NCBI GenBank assembly: GCA_018806915.1
Contig: JAGKQI010000021.1
Coordinates: 620,001 to 684,000 of the forward strand
DNA: 64,000 bases
DNA from: Phytophthora colocasiae
Lineage: Eukaryota > Oomycota > Peronosporomycetes > Peronosporales > Peronosporaceae
Direction: 5' to 3'
Below, piece by piece: positions 31,347 to 42,148 of this stretch. How positions within the stretch are numbered: position 1 is the stretch's first letter; each line of letters opens with the position of its first letter. Below the pieces are notes generated by a model. That model did not search any database. It worked only from the letters and a program-made list of their open reading frames with translations, and was not told the DNA's origin. The position numbers and the translations under genes were made by a program.

Positions 31347-32753
31347 GAGTTAAAGCAGCTCGCAAACGACGCACAGGGTTCAAGTCATTTGTCTTTCCGG
31401 TGTCGATTTGCCTTGCTCTAGTTTTGCGAGCGCTGTGCTCAGTGAGAACGGCGGCTGCGCAGAGCACATACGCTCGGCGGCTCTTTTTTCTAGAGACAGC
31501 ATACTGGGAGCAAGTGTTCGTGCAGAGCAGCTTGAGATCATGCAAGCGATCGCCGGTGTGTCGGGGCCCAACTTGGCTGCCTGCAGAGTCTGCACTGCAC
31601 TCTGAGTGGCTCATGTCCCTGCTTGCAACAACTTGCCATTGCAACAGAGACTTGCAACCAGTCGAGATACGGAGCACCACCTGAAGACAAAGCGCGGGCG
31701 TCACGTAGCGGACCCCCCTCAGTTTAAGGATGCGCTTTCGACCGTCTCAGTTACTTCAGTCGAAATGGGATGCGCCTTCGACAATCTCATCGACTGTCAC
31801 AGTGTGGACAACCACGGCACGTGCTGCCAGTCAAAAGTGCATATGACGGTAGCGTCTGGCTTACACAGACACAAACTGAAAACAGCCTAAGAGATCCTCT
31901 GTTCCAACAATGTTGTAGAGGTGGCCGACACTATCCGATATCGACGATTTTGGCCAGACCATCCTTGGGATAACTGACTTCGGAACCATATCGCGAGGTA
32001 CCACGCACAGCCCTTTCCAGTGCAAGACGACCGCTCTCTTTCGCAAAACGGAGGATCAATGACAGCAGCTGCTCACGCGCTCCGGATTTCCCCGGCTAAC
32101 TCGACAACCAAGACGCCGCCACTTTAGCCTACACCAGGACGAACAAGTTGTTCAACAACGCCGTTGTCCACGGCGCCCAGCCTGGATCCAGACTCTGGGG
32201 CCCCCACATACCCAACTCAGTACAGATTGAAACTGTGGCTCAAGTTGAGCCGCTCAACACCCAGACCGCCTGAAAACTGTGCAGTACATAGCTCAACAAA
32301 TCACTGCTAAACGTCCAAGAAGGTACGTTGAAGGCATCGAAAGCTTCAAGCTGCTGCCGTATGCACGTGTTCAACACGTCGTCTTGCTTCGACAGCATGT
32401 GCAAGCACAGTTTACACCAGCGCCGCCACCTCCCATGCTACTACACCATGCAGCCTACATATACGTGTACTGTACCGTTACATGTACATGTTCACGTGCT
32501 AACTGAAGGAGGAAGGATGCGCGGCACTGAATCACCCGAGACGGAGCGCGCTAGACGCTACTTCAGACTAGAGCCTCCAGCCCATCTCTCCGTGCAGCAA
32601 CTCACCTCGTTTCCGGTGCATGACATGAGCTACACTGTAGACCCCATCCTCCAGTGAAAAGCATCCCCGTATCCGGTTGCGCGTGTCTAAAAAGTAGCCA
32701 ACCGGAACCTACAGTACAGTACTTTTACCATGAGTAGGAACGACATGTAAATA
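31347..32753. other. Upstream region of gene C (no supported gene)
   Basis: Mirrored in 37860-39230. No coding sequence is convincing. 32500-32700 resembles 20960-21190 upstream of gene A, which shows that the two palindromes come from one ancestral unit. 31700-32300 has no recognisable content. Confidence 0.5.
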
Positions 32754-33173
32754 TGAGACTACGGCAAACAAAATGATACTAATGCACCTTTTAGAGTTTT
32801 CGAGATAATCGCGTTTGAAGTTGACCAATCAAAAATCGTACCTAATCGGACATCAAAAATTTGAAACCGAAAATCACTGGGAAATGGTTTAAAAGTACTC
32901 TTATTCACCTGCTGTTCACACGTTCTTTCCATCAATATACAAAACATTAAAAACGGAGCAATATTGACTCGACAACTCTCCTAAACATGTCGAGTTTTTG
33001 AGGCCTTGAAAATGGAGACATATTTTTTAGATGAACACTACTGATCGGCTATTGAATATCTCGAGACGTACTAGGGCTTAAAATAAGCACAAGACACGGC
33101 TCTATCGAGTAGTGTGCTTAAATCGCGATTCGTACTTAGGTTCATTAGTATCATTTGGTCCGCCGCAGTCTCA
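32754..33173. mobile_element. MITE in inverted repeat 2, left arm only
   Basis: 420 bp with imperfect terminal inverted repeats of about 36 bp (TGAGACTACGGC left, TGAGACTGCGGC right, both followed by AAATGATACTAATG) and a TA target duplication. The right arm at about 37817-37835 shows the uninterrupted site CATGTAAATATATACAATG (as reverse complement). No coding capacity. The insertion is younger than the duplication that made the two arms. Confidence 0.85.
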
Positions 33174-33606
33174 TATATACAATGGGCAGTTTTATTATCA
33201 TAAGCCATACCTCCATGTATGGAGCCATACAGATACTGTAGACGCCGTTGCCGGCCTTCCTTACATGTTGGTGGCACGATTTTCCTAACTGGATCCTGAA
33301 CAGCAGTTTTGTTCGTGTGCTTGCATGTTTCCTGCCATGACAAGCAACGCGTCATGATTTTGCGCAGCGGCTCCACCCGGACAGCCAGCGTTGCTGGTGC
33401 ATTACGTGATACTTCAAGAAGCACATGCGCAGCGAAAGCGTTAAAGGGAGAGGATGCCGTGTAGCCTACACGATGTAGGCGTTCTACCGTATATATATAT
33501 TTTACACACTGTACAGTACATGGCATTGTTGTAGAGTTCATGTACTACCAGTACAGTGTACATGTATGTGTCCAATGTAGTACGGTAATGGTACAATACA
33601 CGTACG

Positions 33607-34249
33607 CGTGGCGCTGCCTCATTCATCAAACTGTACCGGGACATGTACCAGGGGACTTTGAACCGGAGCAGCAGATTGAAACCAGACGATGTGTGAGCGA
33701 GACGACGATTGCCCGGTGCTTCAGCTCCTCGTACTGTACATTCGCCGTACATGTACTGTGTTCAAGTTGAACTCGATTTGAGACGGTGGCGTTTGAGTTT
33801 TGGGTGCTGTGTACTGTATGCATGCGCTTCAAAAGTACCCGTGCACGTACTGTACAAAAGATCGGTTAACATGACAGCTTTCCGACTGGATGACCACTTA
33901 AACCGCGTGTTTCTCTACAAAAATGGCAGAGCCATCCAAACAGTAATAAGTGAAGTACTAGTACTTCTTGCACTTGAAGTGGGACTTTATTTGGCTGATC
34001 CATTAAAATCCGAAGTACTGCGCATGCATACAGTACACAGCACCCAAAACTCAAACGCCACCGTCTCAAATCGAGTTCAACTTGAACACAGTACATGTAC
34101 GGCGAATGTACAGTACGAGGAGCTGAAGCACCGGGCAATCGTCGTCTCGCTCACACATCGTCTGGTTTCAATCTGCTGCTCCGGTTCAGAGTCCCCTGGT
34201 ACATGTACCGGTACATGTACTGCAGTTTGATGAATGAGGCAGCGCCACG
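33607..34249. repeat. Foldback element with long inverted arms
   Basis: Arms 33607-33827 and 34020-34249 are near-perfect inverted copies (CGTGGCGCTGCC... and ...GGCAGCGCCACG) around a 192-bp loop. The structure resembles a foldback transposon or a small third palindrome. The right copy has a few extra bases in a GTACATGTACCGGTACATGTAC stretch. It sits exactly where the left arm of inverted repeat 2 ends. No coding sequence is supported; matching frames on both strands simply reflect the symmetry. Confidence 0.7.
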
Positions 34250-34486
34250 CGAGACGCGGTCTTTGTCAAACGGTTTTCTGGCCAATGTCAAACACATTTC
34301 GCTCCCAATCAAACACAAAAAGACCAAATCAAAATCCAAAGCCAGTATCAAACAAAAAACCGGGCATTATCAAAATTCGGCCTCGGATAGCCATTCATCT
34401 AGGTATATTTAATGTGTCGAACCCTAAATTAGGTACCCGTATCCCCCCGCATCAAATTCCGCTGTCAGCTCTCGATCAACGCAACA

Positions 34487-35667
34487 ATGCCTGCAAGCGG
34501 AGAACGAGCGGAATGGGAGGTCGTAGCTGAAGGGCTAACAGACGACATTTACACAAGGGAGAGGCTGAACCATATGTGCTGCTCTAGTGCTTGCGTCAAG
34601 CGGGTGCAGTTATGCCAAATATGCCCTGGAGATCACGAAATGGTTGAGCATCGCTTTCGCTGCTCCAGTGTAACGTGCATAGCGTACGCTGTGCCAACTG
34701 GAACCTACAAGCCTAGGTGCAGCAAGATATGGAAGGTGTGGCAGTGCTCAATTTCCGGAAGTTGGAGAATTCTAGCAACATCGGCCGAACATGTTCCAGG
34801 AGAAGCGTCGTGTGAAGGTGCTCACCGACCGATCATCACGGCTGAAATGCGCAAATATATAGCGGGAATGGATGAAACAGGACTTGCACCACGCCACATT
34901 CGGTCGCGATTGCGTCGTCATTCAGCTGCGCCTCGCCAACCATCGTGCAAGCAAGTTGCTAGGTGCGTGAAACTATAACGAGTGAAAGATGGGGAGCGGA
35001 ATTCTGTTGAGTCTATCAGATGCTAGTCCGCGATTTTCCGTTCTACTCAGGGATCGAGGCCAGCAATTTTCGGACCGACTGTGGATGACCAAGGGTTTCC
35101 GAGCGTTGGCAATGGTGAGGATCACAATTCGTTTGTGACGCTACGACTTCTTGAAAAGTTGAAACAGTTCCAACAGGACAACATGTTTTTCCTTTTTCAT
35201 TTAAATGCTGCCTTCAAGCTTAGCGAAATTGGGTATCCCGTCATTACTTGTGGATTCAGTGATTGTTCTCGGAAGTACCACCTGGTTGCAATGTTTGTCG
35301 TTAGCCGGTTGACACAGACCGAATATTCGGCTGTCCTTTCAGCACTCATGCAGCAGTATCAACGCCATGTTGGAGCGTTGCCCAAGGTTGATGCCGTTTT
35401 AGGTGACGCTTAAGACGCTTGCAATGCACTATACCTCCAGTTTGGTTGAGTTCTACGAGACACGAGATTCTATCATGGCGCAGTGGAGAACTGCAATCAT
35501 TTTCCGATTATTTCGAAACTCGGTGGTTGAACAGTAGGTATTGGCGAAGGCAAATATTTCACACTCCGACCGGGTACGCAACCACGAATAATCCTTGTGA
35601 AAGATTCAATGCCAGCATCAATCAGTCAGTCTCGCTGCTGGAACGTGTGAGTGCCGTTACTTTTTAA
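34487..35667 (+). pseudogene. MULE-type transposase remnant in the centre of inverted repeat 2
   Basis: Remnant of a Mutator-like transposase in at least three pieces. 34487-34978 (163 codons) has Cys/His-rich sequence (CCSSACVKRVQLCQIC, FRCSSVTCIAYAV, KIWKVWQC), like the zinc-binding N-terminus of these proteins, then EMRKYIAGMDETGLAPRHI. 35081-35413 has FFLFHLNAAFKLSEIGYPVI, CGFSDCSRKYHLVAMFVVS and VDAVLGDA, the core of the MULE catalytic domain. 35419-35667 has TGYATTNNPCERFNASINQS, the typical region after the last catalytic residue. Stops and frame changes separate the pieces and part of the core is missing. Terminal repeats were not located. Confidence 0.65.
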
Positions 35668-36769
35668 TATGGGTCACTGTTGTCATGTGGTAGCGGCGAG
35701 AATGCTTCACGAAGGTTGTACGTACTCGGAAAATTTCTGCACTGAGCGTCTCAAAGACCGAAGAGTTAGGAAGAAGAGCAGCTCGCAGACGTGAAAATGG
35801 ATGCTGCTGTTGAAGCCTCGCCTCAAAATATGCCTAGTGGAGTTGAGTCACTCACGGCCGCTACTTATCAGCAGGATTACCCGGAGGGCATCGTCTGGCA
35901 ACCAGCCCGTTCTGGTCGACCACCACTTCCTCGAAGTGCGTTGCAGATACAATATCTTATTAGAGCCTCGTTCTGTGACGACTACTCTCTTTTAGTTCCT
36001 TGTAGTACAACCAGATCTATGCAAAAAGAAGTTGTAAAGCAATCTGACAACTTGGATCGCTGACAAACTGACCACTTGGATCGCTGACAAACTGACCACT
36101 TGGATCGCTGACATTTTTACAATTACGCTAATGCCTTACGAAATGAAAACATGTATTGACCAGAAACCTTACTGCCTTCTTCGCTCTTCTCCTCGCTCTC
36201 CTCACTCTCCTCCTCGCTCACCTCGGTCTCCTCTTCGCTTGCCCCACTCTCCTCGCTCTCTTGCTTGTTTGCCTCACTCTCCTCGCTCGCTTCCGCGATC
36301 TCGTCATCGCTCTCGGCACGTTGGGATGCCTCGCCTGAAGACGGAACAGCTCACGTTCCTCTTCGTAGACCTCACCGAGTATTGGAAGGAAGTCAAAGGA
36401 CGAGCTTCTGTTTTAGCCGAAAGCAGTACACTGCGGGGCAGACGAAGGCTACTGCCGCAACACACCACTTGGGTTCGCCGGGCTGCTTCGGCTCCTCGCG
36501 CTGGTCGGGCGCCACGGACTGCTTCGGCTCCACGGACTGCTTCGGCTCCACGGGCGGCTTTGGCTCCACGGGCTGCACGCACACATGGGGGGGTTAATGT
36601 GGTGCACGCACTGCTTGGCGTGCTGCTTTGCGACCGGGGGGAGGGGGGGGGGGGGGGGGTGTCGCCGGCCGCCTTCTAAACTAGGCGGAGCAGGGGTGTG
36701 CGATTTTGATTTGGGCCCAAATGGAATTTTGATTGCGTACTAAACGCGTTTTGACGACGTACTTTGCTC
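35668..36769. other. Low-complexity stretch right of the MULE remnant
   Basis: 36052-36113 is a tandem repeat of a 24-bp unit containing TTGGATCGCTGACA, about 2.6 copies. 36175-36300 is a CT-rich run whose minus strand reads as Glu/Ser-rich acidic protein (SEEESEEESE-like). 36480-36570 is a short minisatellite of CTTCGGCTCCACGGACTG units. 36636-36659 is a G run with one A. An 182-codon plus-strand frame (36131-36679) is compositional and not supported as a gene. The minus strand at 36310-36400 encodes a plausible fragment (LGEVYEEERELFRLQARH), unrecognised. Confidence 0.5.
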
Positions 36770-36935
36770 GCGCCACGCGTACGTGTATTGTACTATTACC
36801 GTACTACATTGGACACATACATGTACACTGTACTGGTAGTACATGAACTCTACATGTATGCGTTGAGGTACAATGCCATGTACTGTAGTGCGTAAAATAT
36901 ATATATACGGTAGAACGCCTACATCGTGTAGGCTA

Positions 36936-37537
36936 CACCGATCGACAGAATGCAGCGTCCATATAAAAAGGGCGCCTGTGATATAAAATTGTGTGCACAT
37001 TTTGTTATCAACCAATCAAATTGCCCGATGCAGCGTTCAATCGCTAAAATAAAACTCCACCAGCCACTCGATAAAACGGAGGTCTCCACCAGCCACTCGA
37101 TAAAATGGAGGAAGCGGACGAGGAGTCCTCGCAGCCCCCACCACCCGCGACAGTATTGCAGGAAGCAAAGGAGGTTGCCACACACAGGCCTCCTTGACGA
37201 GGTGTACGCGCCAGCCAAACAACGCCGCATGCACTACACAATACAAGAAAAACGACGTGTCCTTTTAAGCTATAGAGGGGCTAAGCCAACGCAAAGCTAC
37301 GCAAGAGCAACAGCTACTGCTACGACGGCGAAAGGAGAGCGCTTGGCTACGATAAAGCGTGCCATTTCAGCCTGGGAATCCATTAAACCGTCACTAGTGC
37401 AATTTTTAGTGCAAAATACAGCTGCTCTCTATCTTTTACCAAAATCGATATTAATTCGCTCTCACATAACCAGTCTACACGCGCCGAACAGACTTTGCAC
37501 CTGCGGGAAAGTGGTCGTTGCATTCTGTCGATCGGTG
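36936..37537 (+). mobile_element. Internally deleted pogo-like element in inverted repeat 2, right arm only
   Basis: 602 bp with terminal inverted repeats CACCGATCGACAGAATGC and a TA target duplication (36934-36935, 37538-37539). The left arm near 33466 carries the undisrupted site. The plus strand encodes a transposase beginning (MHYTIQEKRRVLLSY) followed almost at once by a transposase end (LATIKRAISAWESIKPSLVQ), so the catalytic middle is deleted. A typical non-autonomous deletion derivative. Confidence 0.82.
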
Positions 37538-39230
37538 TACACGGCATCCTCTCCCTTTAACGCTTTCGCTGCGCATGTGCTTCTTGAAGTATCACGTAAT
37601 GCACCAGCAACGCTGGCTGTCCGGGTGGAGCCGCTGCGCAAAATCATGACGCGTTGCTTGTCATGGCAGGAAACATGCAAGCACACGAACAAACTGCTGT
37701 TCAGGATCCAGTTAGGAAAATCGTGCCACCAACATGTAAGAAGGCCGGCAACGGCGTCTACAGTATCTGTATGGCTCCATACATGGAGGTATGGCTTATG
37801 ATAATAAAACTGCCCATTGTATATATTTACATGTCGTTCCTACTCATGGTAAAAGTACTGTACTGTAGGTTCCGGTTGGCTACTTTTTAGACACGCGCAA
37901 CCGGATACGGGGATGCTTTTCACTGGAGGATGGGGTCTACAGTGTAGCTCATGTCATGCACCGGAAACGAGGTGAGTTGCTGCACGGAGAGATGGGCTGG
38001 AGGCTCTAGTCTGAAGTAGCGTCTAGCGCGCTCCGTCTCGGGTGATTCAGTGCCGCGCATCCTTCCTCCTTCAGTTAGCACGTGAACATGTACATGTAAC
38101 GGTACAGTACACGTATATGTAGGCTGCATGGTGTACTAGTAGCATGGGAGGTGGCGGCGCTGGTGTAAACTGTGCTTGCACATGCTGTCGAAGCAAGACG
38201 ACGTGTTGAACACGTGCATACGGCAGCAGCTTGAAGCTTTCGATGCCTTCAACGTACCTTCTTGGACGTTTAGCAGTGATTTGTTGAGCTATGTACTGCA
38301 CAGTTTTCAGGCGGTCTGGGTGTTGAGCGGCTCAACTTGAGCCACAGTTTCAATCTGTACTGAGTTGGGTATGTGGGGGCCCCAGAGTCTGGATCCAGGC
38401 TGGGCGCCGTGGACAACGGCGTTGTTGAACAACTTGTTCGTCCTGGTGTAGGCTAAAGTGGCGGCGTCTTGGTTGTCGAGTTAGCCGGGGAAATCCGGAG
38501 CGCGTGAGCAGCTGCTGTCATTGATCCTCCGTTTTGCGAAAGAGAGCGGTCGTCTTGCACTGGAAAGGGCTGTGCGTGGTACCTCGCGATATGGTTCCGA
38601 AGTCAGTTATCCCAAGGATGGTCTGGCCAAAATCGTCGATATCGGATAGTGTCGGCCACCTCTACAACATTGTTGGAACAGAGGATCTCTTAGGCTGTTT
38701 TCAGTTTGTGTCTGTGTAAGCCAGACGCTACCGTCATATGCACTTTTGACTGGCAGCACGTGCCGTGGTTGTCCACACTGTGACAGTCGATGAGATTGTC
38801 GAAGGCGCATCCCATTTCGACTGAAGTAACTGAGACGGTCAGCGCATCCTTAAACTGAGGGGGGTCCGCTACGTGACGCCCGCGCTTTGTCTTCAGGTGG
38901 TGCTCCGTATCTCGACTGGTTGCAAGTCTCTGTTGCAATGGCAAGTTGTTGCAAGCAGGGACATGAGCCACTCAGAGTGCAGTGCAGACTCTGCAGGCAG
39001 CCAAGTTGGGCCCCGACACACCGGCGATCGCTTGCATGATCTCAAGCTGCTCTGCACGAACACTTGCTCCCAGTATGCTGTCTCTAGAAAAAAGAGCCGC
39101 CGAGCGTATGTGCTCTGCGCAGCCGCCGTTCTCACTGAGCACAGCGCTCGCAAAACTAGAGCAAGGCAAATCGACACCGGAAAGACAAATGACTTGAACC
39201 CTGTGCGTCGTTTGCGAGCTGCTTTAACTC

Positions 39231-39246
39231 GCTCACTTTGGAATTT
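39231..39246 (+). promoter_or_regulatory. Core promoter motif of gene D
   Basis: GCTCACTTTGGAATTT, ending 71 bases before the ATG, the mirror image of the site in front of gene C. Confidence 0.65.
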
Positions 39247-39317
39247 CTCTTCTATCGGAGAAGTCCAGCAAGCAGCACCCTCGTCTCGCCTCGCTCGACT
39301 TCCTTCGTCTCACTACG

Positions 39318-40859
39318 ATGTCTTCGAACGCCAAGTCTGCCTTCTTCACCATAGAGGACGCCAAGGCGTCCTTCAACCTCTTCTGCTGCGTCTGCGGTAT
39401 CGGTTCGCTGGCTATGCCTTCCAACTACGCGCGTGCCGGTCCAGTGTTCGCTTCCATCGCCCTCGCCTTCATGATCTTCGCCAACACGTACGCCACGCTC
39501 AAGCTATCCAAGGTGATGCTGGTGGCTCCGTCGTCTGTGAAGACGTACGGTGATCTGGGTGAGTGGGCCCTTGGTAAGTGGGGTCGCTTCTTCACGGTTG
39601 TCTCGCAGATGGGTGTGTGTCTGCTGGTGCCGTGCGCCTTCCTGGTGCTGGGCAGTACTCTTCTTGACGTGCTGTTCCCGGACTCGTTCAGTCAGATTTT
39701 CTGGATCATCTTCATGGCACTCATGGTTGTGCCGGTTTGCTTGATCCCGACGCTGAAGGAGAGCGCCGGCATGGCGTTCGCCGGTTGCATGGGTACGATC
39801 ATTGCCGACATCATCGCTGTGTCGGTTCTCCAGTGGAACATGCGCGGCCACGGCTCGATCCCGTCGCCGGATGTGACGCTGCACCAGGTGCTGACGTGCT
39901 TCGGTAACCTCGCTCTGGCCTACGGTGCTGCCATTGTGGTGCCCGACCTTCAGCGTGAGCACTCGCAGCCGCAGCGTATGCCTCGCGTCGTGGTGATCAC
40001 CATCCTGTTCATCTCTGCTTTCTTCGTGGCGGTGGCCCTCGCTGGTTACACTGCCGGTGGCTGCCAGCTTTCGGGTAACATCCTGTACTCGATCGTGAGC
40101 ACGTCAGACCCGCTCGGTTTGGCCCCTCTGGGATTTAGCGCTGACCGTGGTGCCGTGGTGATGGCCTACCTGTTCATGCAAGTGCACATTTCGATCGCCT
40201 TCTCGACGCTGATGATGCCTCCGTTCTACATGGCGGAGCGCATGATCTTGGGAATGCACAAGGGCCCTGAAATCGTCCGTTTCAACGGCGAGGTTGACCA
40301 GGCCAACGTTGACCTTGACCTTGAAATCCAGGAGAAGCGCTCGTACATGCAGAGCTCGACGCCACTGGACACTGCGAACCGTCAGGTGTCTGCTTCGAGC
40401 CTGGTGGAGAAGACGGAGGGCCGTATGTCGCACCTGCGCGTTGCTCTGGAGTTCGGTGAGGAGATCACGGAGGAGGAGCTCCACGCGCCGTACAAGAACA
40501 ACCCGCTGCGTTACATCGCTCTTCGTATTGCGATCATTATTATCCTGGTGATCATCGCCGTGCTGGCACGCAAGCGTTTCCTCGACTTGGAGGACTTCAC
40601 CGGTGCTACTGCCCACACGACGAGCTGTCTGTTGTTGCCTCTGATCATCTACCTGCGCGTGTTCTGGAAGAGCATGTCATTCCTGGACAAGGGCGCGTCG
40701 ATGCTGGTGATTGTGGTGTGTGCCATCACGGGCTGCTACGTGATGATCCACGCCGGCAAGGAGCTGTTCACGCCGTCGGACGACGACACACTGTTCTCGT
40801 ACTGCGAGGCGGAGTTCCAGAACGAGCCTTACTACATCCGCAACAACAGCACCAACTAA
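39318..40859 (+). CDS. AAAP-family amino acid permease D
   Basis: Palindrome partner of C: 513 residues, differing at one position in the ninth membrane segment (IAIIIIL instead of IAIIAIL, a GCT to ATT codon change that needs two base changes). All other comments on C apply: eleven predicted membrane segments, hydrophilic loop at 310-398, no intron, same start. Head-to-head with C, the two ATGs 8.1 kb apart. Downstream lies the linker that in this cluster always joins a C/D-type 3' end to an A/B-type 3' end. Confidence 0.92.
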   Translation: MSSNAKSAFFTIEDAKASFNLFCCVCGIGSLAMPSNYARAGPVFASIALAFMIFANTYATLKLSKVMLVAPSSVKTYGDLGEWALGKWGRFFTVVSQMGVCLLVPCAFLVLGSTLLDVLFPDSFSQIFWIIFMALMVVPVCLIPTLKESAGMAFAGCMGTIIADIIAVSVLQWNMRGHGSIPSPDVTLHQVLTCFGNLALAYGAAIVVPDLQREHSQPQRMPRVVVITILFISAFFVAVALAGYTAGGCQLSGNILYSIVSTSDPLGLAPLGFSADRGAVVMAYLFMQVHISIAFSTLMMPPFYMAERMILGMHKGPEIVRFNGEVDQANVDLDLEIQEKRSYMQSSTPLDTANRQVSASSLVEKTEGRMSHLRVALEFGEEITEEELHAPYKNNPLRYIALRIAIIIILVIIAVLARKRFLDLEDFTGATAHTTSCLLLPLIIYLRVFWKSMSFLDKGASMLVIVVCAITGCYVMIHAGKELFTPSDDDTLFSYCEAEFQNEPYYIRNNSTN

Positions 40860-42056
40860 ACCGAGCTGCTGCAGTATAAGAGCAGCGCGGCTTGATGAAG
40901 GTTTATATCATAGAACGATGAATCGGCTACAGAGGTGTTCGCTCGACATCTCTTAAGAGCAGCAACAAAATATAGTGTATTGTGTTGTAGTACTCCTCTT
41001 GCTCTACTGAATGCCACTGCGAAAGGTTTTCATTGGTATTTTAAGGTTGAACTATTTTCATTGGTATTTTAAGGTCGAACTACTACTGTATTCACTGTCA
41101 AACCGCTCACAGTGCAAATGAACACGTCGCACTGTAGGTATTGAAGACATGCATCACAAACAGTCGATTGAACGAGAAGAAAAACTCTAAGCACAAGAAT
41201 ATAAACTCTATCGCTTGTCGCTTCCAGCTTAACCGAAGGTAGTCACTCTCGATCACCTCGATAAGTTTTTTTTGGGGCCGGCTCACAAGCCTCCGTTTGT
41301 CTTGCCTCGATGAGAGCTGCCTATCGAGAACGTCTGCCTGTGCCCCAAATTTGGTGCTTCTATTGAGCATGGTGAAAGTTGTCTTGCTGTAAGAATGTTG
41401 TATATGTAGTGACAACTCCGCTGCGGCTGAGTCTCCGCACCAGACTAAGCCTTACCACGCATTATTATTTTTATTGTTTGCAAATTGCAATTACCGGTAC
41501 AACAAAATATGTATGAAATATTTCTAGTAATGTAATTGTATATGAATCAGTACTACAGATGCAGTATTAATGAAAGGAAGAGTGATTCCAATGATATCAG
41601 AGATATTATTTATCATAAACCTTTTCAGTAATACTGAAAGGTACTATTATTAAAATGCACTGATATCAGATACCCATTCGAACCTACGGATGGTGCTCGA
41701 CATAGTTGTGGGTCTGCCGAGCTCGACAAGCTCAAAGAGCAGCAACAAATATAGTGCATTGTGTTGTAGTACTCCTCTTGCTCTGTTGAAACCACTGCGA
41801 AAGGTTGAGGTTCATTAGTATGTAAGGTTGAACTGTATTTTCAAACAGTTTAGCTCCACATGAACATCGTAGTTTAGAAGAACATGCATCACAAACATTC
41901 GAATGATCGAGAAGAAAAACTCTAAGCACAAGAATAGCGACTGCATTATTTTGAAACACGTCAGGCTTGGATATAAACTCTATCCTCCTTCAAAACTATG
42001 ATATATCGGCTTCACCGAGTTGCACTGTTTCGGACGCTGCTGCTACTCGGATTCAC
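40860..42056. other. Linker copies downstream of gene D
   Basis: No gene. 40860-41200 is the 3' flank of D with the linker. 41201-41390 is unmatched. From about 41393 the sequence repeats the segment seen at 18149-18790 left of gene A, including a second copy of the linker (41730-41940) and ATAAACTCTATCCTCCTTC up to an A-type 3' end. Confidence 0.7.
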
Positions 42057-42148
42057 TTAGTTGGTGTTGTTGTTACACACTGTTCTCGTACTGCGAGGCG
42101 GAGTTCCAGAACGAGCTGTACTACATCCGCAACAACAGCACCAACTAA
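42057..42148. pseudogene. Fused 3' ends of two AAAP genes (collapsed palindrome)
   Basis: On the minus strand 42074-42057 is the last handful of codons of an A/B-type gene (NNxTN, stop) with its A-type flank to the left. From about 42075 the plus strand is the last 24 codons of a C/D-type gene (TLFSYCEAEFQNELYYIRNN...), stop TAA 42146-42148, with C/D-type flank to the right. Everything between, two genes and a centre, is gone. One substitution (NEP to NEL) shows independent drift. The two halves cannot make a protein. Confidence 0.85.

Larger units (their letters stand above)
29426..33613. repeat. Inverted repeat 2, left arm
   Basis: 4.2-kb arm, near-identical reverse complement of 36770-41200, carrying gene C. 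Arm-specific differences are a 420-bp MITE here (32754-33173), absent from the right arm, and a 602-bp element in the right arm, absent here. Small indels also occur (for example 31733-31740, 32443). The outermost 290 bp (linker side) are more diverged than the gene. Confidence 0.9.
36770..41200. repeat. Inverted repeat 2, right arm
   Basis: Partner of 29426-33613, carrying gene D. It has its own 602-bp TA-flanked insertion (36936-37537) and lacks the MITE of the left arm. Near 41030-41085 the sequence TTTTCATTGGTATTTTAAGG is duplicated in tandem, which the left arm does not show. 37860-39230 is the gene-free upstream region of D. Confidence 0.9.

Noticed and set aside
33709..34230. 173-codon plus-strand and 90-codon minus-strand frames with the same N-terminal sequence
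   Set aside because: Both come from the two arms of the foldback element; the repetition is explained by the inverted repeat.
36052..36113. CRISPR-like spaced repeats
   Set aside because: A plain 24-bp tandem repeat without spacers in a eukaryotic genome.
36131..36679. 182-codon frame rich in SPRSPR and APRTAS repeats
   Set aside because: Produced by CT-rich runs and a minisatellite ending in a G homopolymer; no conserved domain.
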